From positions 1-16,546 of the forward strand of contig JAYEHK010000091.1 of assembly GCA_034659475.1 (NCBI GenBank): a DNA stretch of 16,546 bases, read 5' to 3'. The DNA is from JAYEHK01 sp034659475 (GTDB lineage: Bacteria > Bacillota > Syntrophomonadia > Syntrophomonadales > Syntrophomonadaceae). Each line of letters begins with the position of its first letter. Position 1 is the stretch's first letter. A model generated the notes under the pieces. The model made no database searches. It was not told where the DNA came from and worked only from the letters and a program-made list of their open reading frames with translations. Positions 14,094 to 16,546 of this stretch are shown here, one piece after another. Made by a program: the position numbers and the translations under genes.

Positions 14094-14199
14094 AATCTAA
14101 CATAATGAGCTTATGTTAGATTCAAAAAACGCTTATAACACCTATTTACAGGCGTTTTTTTGTTTTTACAATATTTTCTTAAAATCCAATCTAACATAA
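14094..14199. repeat. Three copies of AATCTAACATAA, two as an inverted pair
   Basis: Copies at 14094-14105 (direct), 14111-14122 (inverted, 5-nt spacer) and 14188-14199 (direct). Between the second and third lies the hairpin at 14124-14161. The arrangement could be recombinase or regulator binding sites, or hairpins of a convergent-gene boundary. No integrase gene is in the window. Confidence 0.6.
14124..14161. terminator. Probable bidirectional terminator between convergent genes
   Basis: AAAAAACGC (14124-14132) pairs with GCGTTTTTT (14152-14160), with a T run on each strand. It sits between the plus-strand PepSY-like gene and the minus-strand acyl-CoA synthetase gene. Confidence 0.6.
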
Positions 14200-14250
14200 C
14201 ACTAAAAAGTGATACATTTAAGATATGTGCAGACCATACAGGATCTCCGC

Positions 14251-14283
14251 AGATAAGTTAAGTGCCTAGCACTTAACTTATCT
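14251..14283. terminator. 15-bp perfect palindrome at the end of the acyl-CoA synthetase gene
   Basis: AGATAAGTTAAGTGC (14251-14265) is the exact reverse complement of 14269-14283 with a CTA loop. It overlaps the last base of the stop codon. No T run follows on the minus strand, so it may protect the mRNA end instead of terminating. Confidence 0.55.
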
Positions 14284-15923
14284 TATCTCGCGGTTTCGGT
14301 TTGAGCTGCAACTAAACTTACTGCCCCATATTTTTCCCTCAAACGTGGTTTTTCAATTTTACCGGTAGGGTTACGTGGAACTTCATCGAAAATAATCTTC
14401 CGCGGACGTTTGTAACGAGGCATTGGATTGCAGAATTCATGTAATTCTTCTTCAGTGCACTTACATCCCGGTTTTAATTCAATGATAGCGGCAGCAATTT
14501 CGCCCAGACGCTGGTCAGGCAGTCCGATGACTGCTGCATCCTTAATTGCAGTATGTGTACGAAGGAAATCTTCAATCTGTACCGGATATAAATTTTCTCC
14601 GCCGCTGATAATAACATCTTTTTTCCGGTCAACCAAATAAATAAAACCATCTTCGTCCATCCGCGCCATATCCCCGGTTAATAACCAGCTATCCCTGATG
14701 ACTCTTGCAGTAGCTTCAGGATCGTTATAGTAACATTTCATAATGCCTGGTCCTTTAACCGCCAATTCTCCAACGTTTCCCTGGGTTACAGGATTTCCGT
14801 TCCTGTCAGCAATTTTAACTTCCCAATTATAACCTGGTATTCCTATTGCACCAACTTTTTCAATATTATCCGTGCCTAAATGAACACATCCAGGTCCGAT
14901 GGATTCACTCAAACCATAATTGGTATCATAAAGATGATTGGGGAAATGCTTTTTCCAGCGCCGGATTAAGCTTGGGGGAACCGGTTGAGCACCAATGTGC
15001 ATAAGCCTCCACTGGGTCAAATCGTGATCATCGAGATTAATAGCTCCACTTTCAATAGCATCCAGTATATCTTGTGCCCAGGGAACCAGAAGCCAGACGA
15101 TAGTAATCTTTTCTTCTGAAACGGTTCTGATTATCCATTCCGGTTTAGTCCCGCGAAGCAGTACGGCCTTGCTTCCTGACAGCAAACTACCGAACCAATG
15201 CATCTTGGCACCCGTATGATACAGCGGTGGTATACATAAGAAATTATCTTCGTGGGTTTGGCTATGATGATTTCCTTCTGTTATGCACGCCGACATAAGG
15301 CTGCTGTGCGTATGAAGAATTGCTTTTGGGAATCCTGTGGTTCCTGACGAAAAGTAAATGACGGCATCATCATCGTCTTCGAACTCGGCCTTTGGATCTT
15401 CAGAAGAACAATTGGCGGTGAGGCGGTCATAGTTCTCCGCATAACTGGGCCGGTTTTCCCCTGCGAACAACAGTGTTTTTACTTTTGATATCTGATCATA
15501 GATATTTTCCACCCGACCGATAAACTCAGGCCCAAAGATTAATGCAATGGAATCTGATAAACCCAAACAATATTTAATTTCTTCGGCTGTGTAGCGGAAA
15601 TTTAATGGTACTGCGACTGCGCCGGCCTTTAAGATACCAAAATAGATTGGCAGCCATTCCAGGGAGTTCATTAAAAGAATAGCTACCTTGTCACCTTTTT
15701 TGATGCCCCGCTTAAGCAATAGATTGGCCATTCGATTGGCTTTTTCGTCGAAGACGCGCCAGGTCATTTCCCTTCGGTATTCACCTGCCGGATTGTTTTC
15801 TACCAGTTCATAATCACGCCAAATGACATTATGATGGTCCTGCAGATCTAAATTAATCTCGGTCAAGCATGTTTCGTTTCCATATATCTCGGCATTGCGA
15901 GATAATAATTCAGTAATTGGCAT
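14283..15923 (-). CDS. AMP-forming acyl-CoA synthetase (acyl-activating enzyme)
   Basis: 546 residues, class I adenylate-forming (ANL) enzyme. P-loop YFSSGTTGFPK (190-200), A5 motif NYGLSES (335-341), LTGDMARMDEDGFIYLVDRKKD (from residue 415, hinge Asp/Arg region), GGENLYP (441-447) and the C-terminal PTGKIEK with the catalytic Lys522 are all intact. It activates a carboxylic acid with ATP and transfers it to CoA, in the cytoplasm. The closest style is medium/long-chain or aromatic acid ligases; the substrate cannot be read from the sequence. Start ATG 15923 has GGGAGGAC 9 nt upstream. Single-gene transcript with no functional neighbours in the window. In anaerobes such enzymes begin beta-oxidation or aromatic acid use. 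Confidence 0.92.
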   Translation of the reverse strand: MPITELLSRNAEIYGNETCLTEINLDLQDHHNVIWRDYELVENNPAGEYRREMTWRVFDEKANRMANLLLKRGIKKGDKVAILLMNSLEWLPIYFGILKAGAVAVPLNFRYTAEEIKYCLGLSDSIALIFGPEFIGRVENIYDQISKVKTLLFAGENRPSYAENYDRLTANCSSEDPKAEFEDDDDAVIYFSSGTTGFPKAILHTHSSLMSACITEGNHHSQTHEDNFLCIPPLYHTGAKMHWFGSLLSGSKAVLLRGTKPEWIIRTVSEEKITIVWLLVPWAQDILDAIESGAINLDDHDLTQWRLMHIGAQPVPPSLIRRWKKHFPNHLYDTNYGLSESIGPGCVHLGTDNIEKVGAIGIPGYNWEVKIADRNGNPVTQGNVGELAVKGPGIMKCYYNDPEATARVIRDSWLLTGDMARMDEDGFIYLVDRKKDVIISGGENLYPVQIEDFLRTHTAIKDAAVIGLPDQRLGEIAAAIIELKPGCKCTEEELHEFCNPMPRYKRPRKIIFDEVPRNPTGKIEKPRLREKYGAVSLVAAQTETAR

Positions 15924-15992
15924 TTTTGCTGTCCTCCCATTCTACGATACGACTATAAATATCTAACCGTACTACGTAAACAAATATAGCTT

Positions 15993-16022
15993 ATTATAAA
16001 GCAGAAGTGGTGAGTCAAGCAA
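15993..16022 (-). promoter_or_regulatory. Possible promoter of the acyl-CoA synthetase gene
   Basis: On the minus strand, TATAAT (15998-15993) lies 18 nt after TTGCTT (16022-16017); a better -35, TTGACT, is only 14 nt away. About 70 nt upstream of the start codon. Housekeeping-type promoter, weak case. Confidence 0.4.
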
Positions 16023-16178
16023 TGCTAATCATTTAGCCGGTGATAATTTTTACTGCCGTATTTTAAAAGTTGCCCCTAGGCCAACAGTGATAGGGTCGAA
16101 GGCAGGCGCGGTAAAGTGTCAGACCTTGTGAGGCCATGCTGTTTCTCCCCTTTCAGGTGAGTATCCCCCTCAAGCGGG

Positions 16179-16545
16179 TCATCTTCCCGTTTCCAGCCCC
16201 GCCATCTCAAACGCAGCATGCTGTTTTCCCGCACTACGCTTTCCTAATCGCTTCGTGTCAAGGTTTATGTGTCCTAACGTGCTGGGAAGGCTTTCGGACT
16301 TACTTTCTTCTCTACCCAATCCCTTATTCACTTCTACCTCTAGCTTCATTAGTTCTTCGATTAGCCTTTTATATACCTGTCCTAATAGTTTTTCCTGCCG
16401 CGGGTGCCCATCCACCAGCACTACCATATCATCTGCAAATCTTGCATACATGCACATATAGCCCCCAGAAACGCCAGCTTGGTTCAGACTTCGCCTTGAT
16501 ATATATCTTTTCCCTCAATTCTTGCAGTCCTATGGACGGCTTTGT
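16179..16545 (-). pseudogene. Group II intron reverse transcriptase, internally deleted and frameshifted
   Basis: Reading inward from the right edge, the first frame (16545-16432) encodes a typical N-terminal segment, SIGLQELREKIYIKAKSEPS followed by WRFWGLYVHVCK, then hits TGA at 16429-16431. The overlapping frame starting near 16457 encodes the catalytic-site region YARFADDMVVLVDG, followed by RLIEELMKLEVEVN. In an intact intron protein these two are separated by about 200 residues (fingers and most of the palm), so a deletion joined them out of frame. After VNK the protein loses resemblance and no domain V hairpin is seen. The element is dead here; the rest may lie beyond the edge. Confidence 0.8.
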
Positions 16546-16546
16546 C

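Noticed and set aside
14094..14199. CRISPR array
   Set aside because: Only three 12-mers, one inverted, irregular spacing and no cas genes; VapD is only distantly Cas2-like.
15916..15930. TTGGCATTTTTGCTG as a third sigma-54 promoter
   Set aside because: GG to GC spacing is 9 bases, not 12, and it points away from any gene start.

Overview
The window looks like part of a strictly anaerobic, low-to-mid GC Firmicutes (Clostridia) chromosome. A Desulfitobacterium/Dehalobacter/Peptococcaceae-type bacterium fits best, but this is inferred from gene content and style and was not tested by any search. Supporting signs are strong Shine-Dalgarno sequences, a selenocysteine formate dehydrogenase of the NuoG-like type, sigma-54 promoters, a Moco-type riboswitch and a clostridial group II intron remnant. 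The poly-C tract at the left edge looks like a contig end.

Left half (about 79-9864), molybdenum/tungsten metabolism. A minus-strand fdhA (79-2844) encodes a 921-residue formate dehydrogenase. Its apparent internal stop is a selenocysteine UGA followed by a textbook SECIS hairpin. Divergent from it is a plus-strand operon: sigma-54 promoter, Moco-family riboswitch, oxyanion-binding lipoprotein (modA), a DUF364/DUF4213 protein, permease (modB), ATPase (modC), mobB, then a terminator. A second sigma-54 promoter follows, carrying the same 16-base upstream element as the first. It drives a headless moaA remnant, moaC, a 33-codon coupled ORF, a MOSC protein and mogA. Together these genes import molybdate or tungstate, build molybdopterin and load metal, so they would supply the metallocofactor that the formate dehydrogenase needs.

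Middle (about 9865-12530). This is an accessory, gene-poor stretch. It holds several hairpins, a possible structured RNA around 10141-10310, an 11-bp G/C palindrome, two small minus-strand hypothetical genes, and a vapD-like endoribonuclease gene. Directly after vapD is an 83-nt cloverleaf-like inverted-repeat structure, then a strong terminator. Two micro-ORFs with strong ribosome binding sites follow.

Right (about 12542-16546). A secreted protein with a His/Cys pair typical of caspase-like (clan CD) peptidases is followed by a membrane-anchored PepSY-like protein. Then come a repeat-rich convergent intergenic region, a minus-strand acyl-CoA synthetase, and an internally deleted group II intron reverse transcriptase that runs off the right edge.

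The most interesting points are the shared upstream element on the two sigma-54 promoters (a candidate Mo/W regulon), the decapitated moaA directly behind one of them, and the folded RNA candidate attached to vapD.
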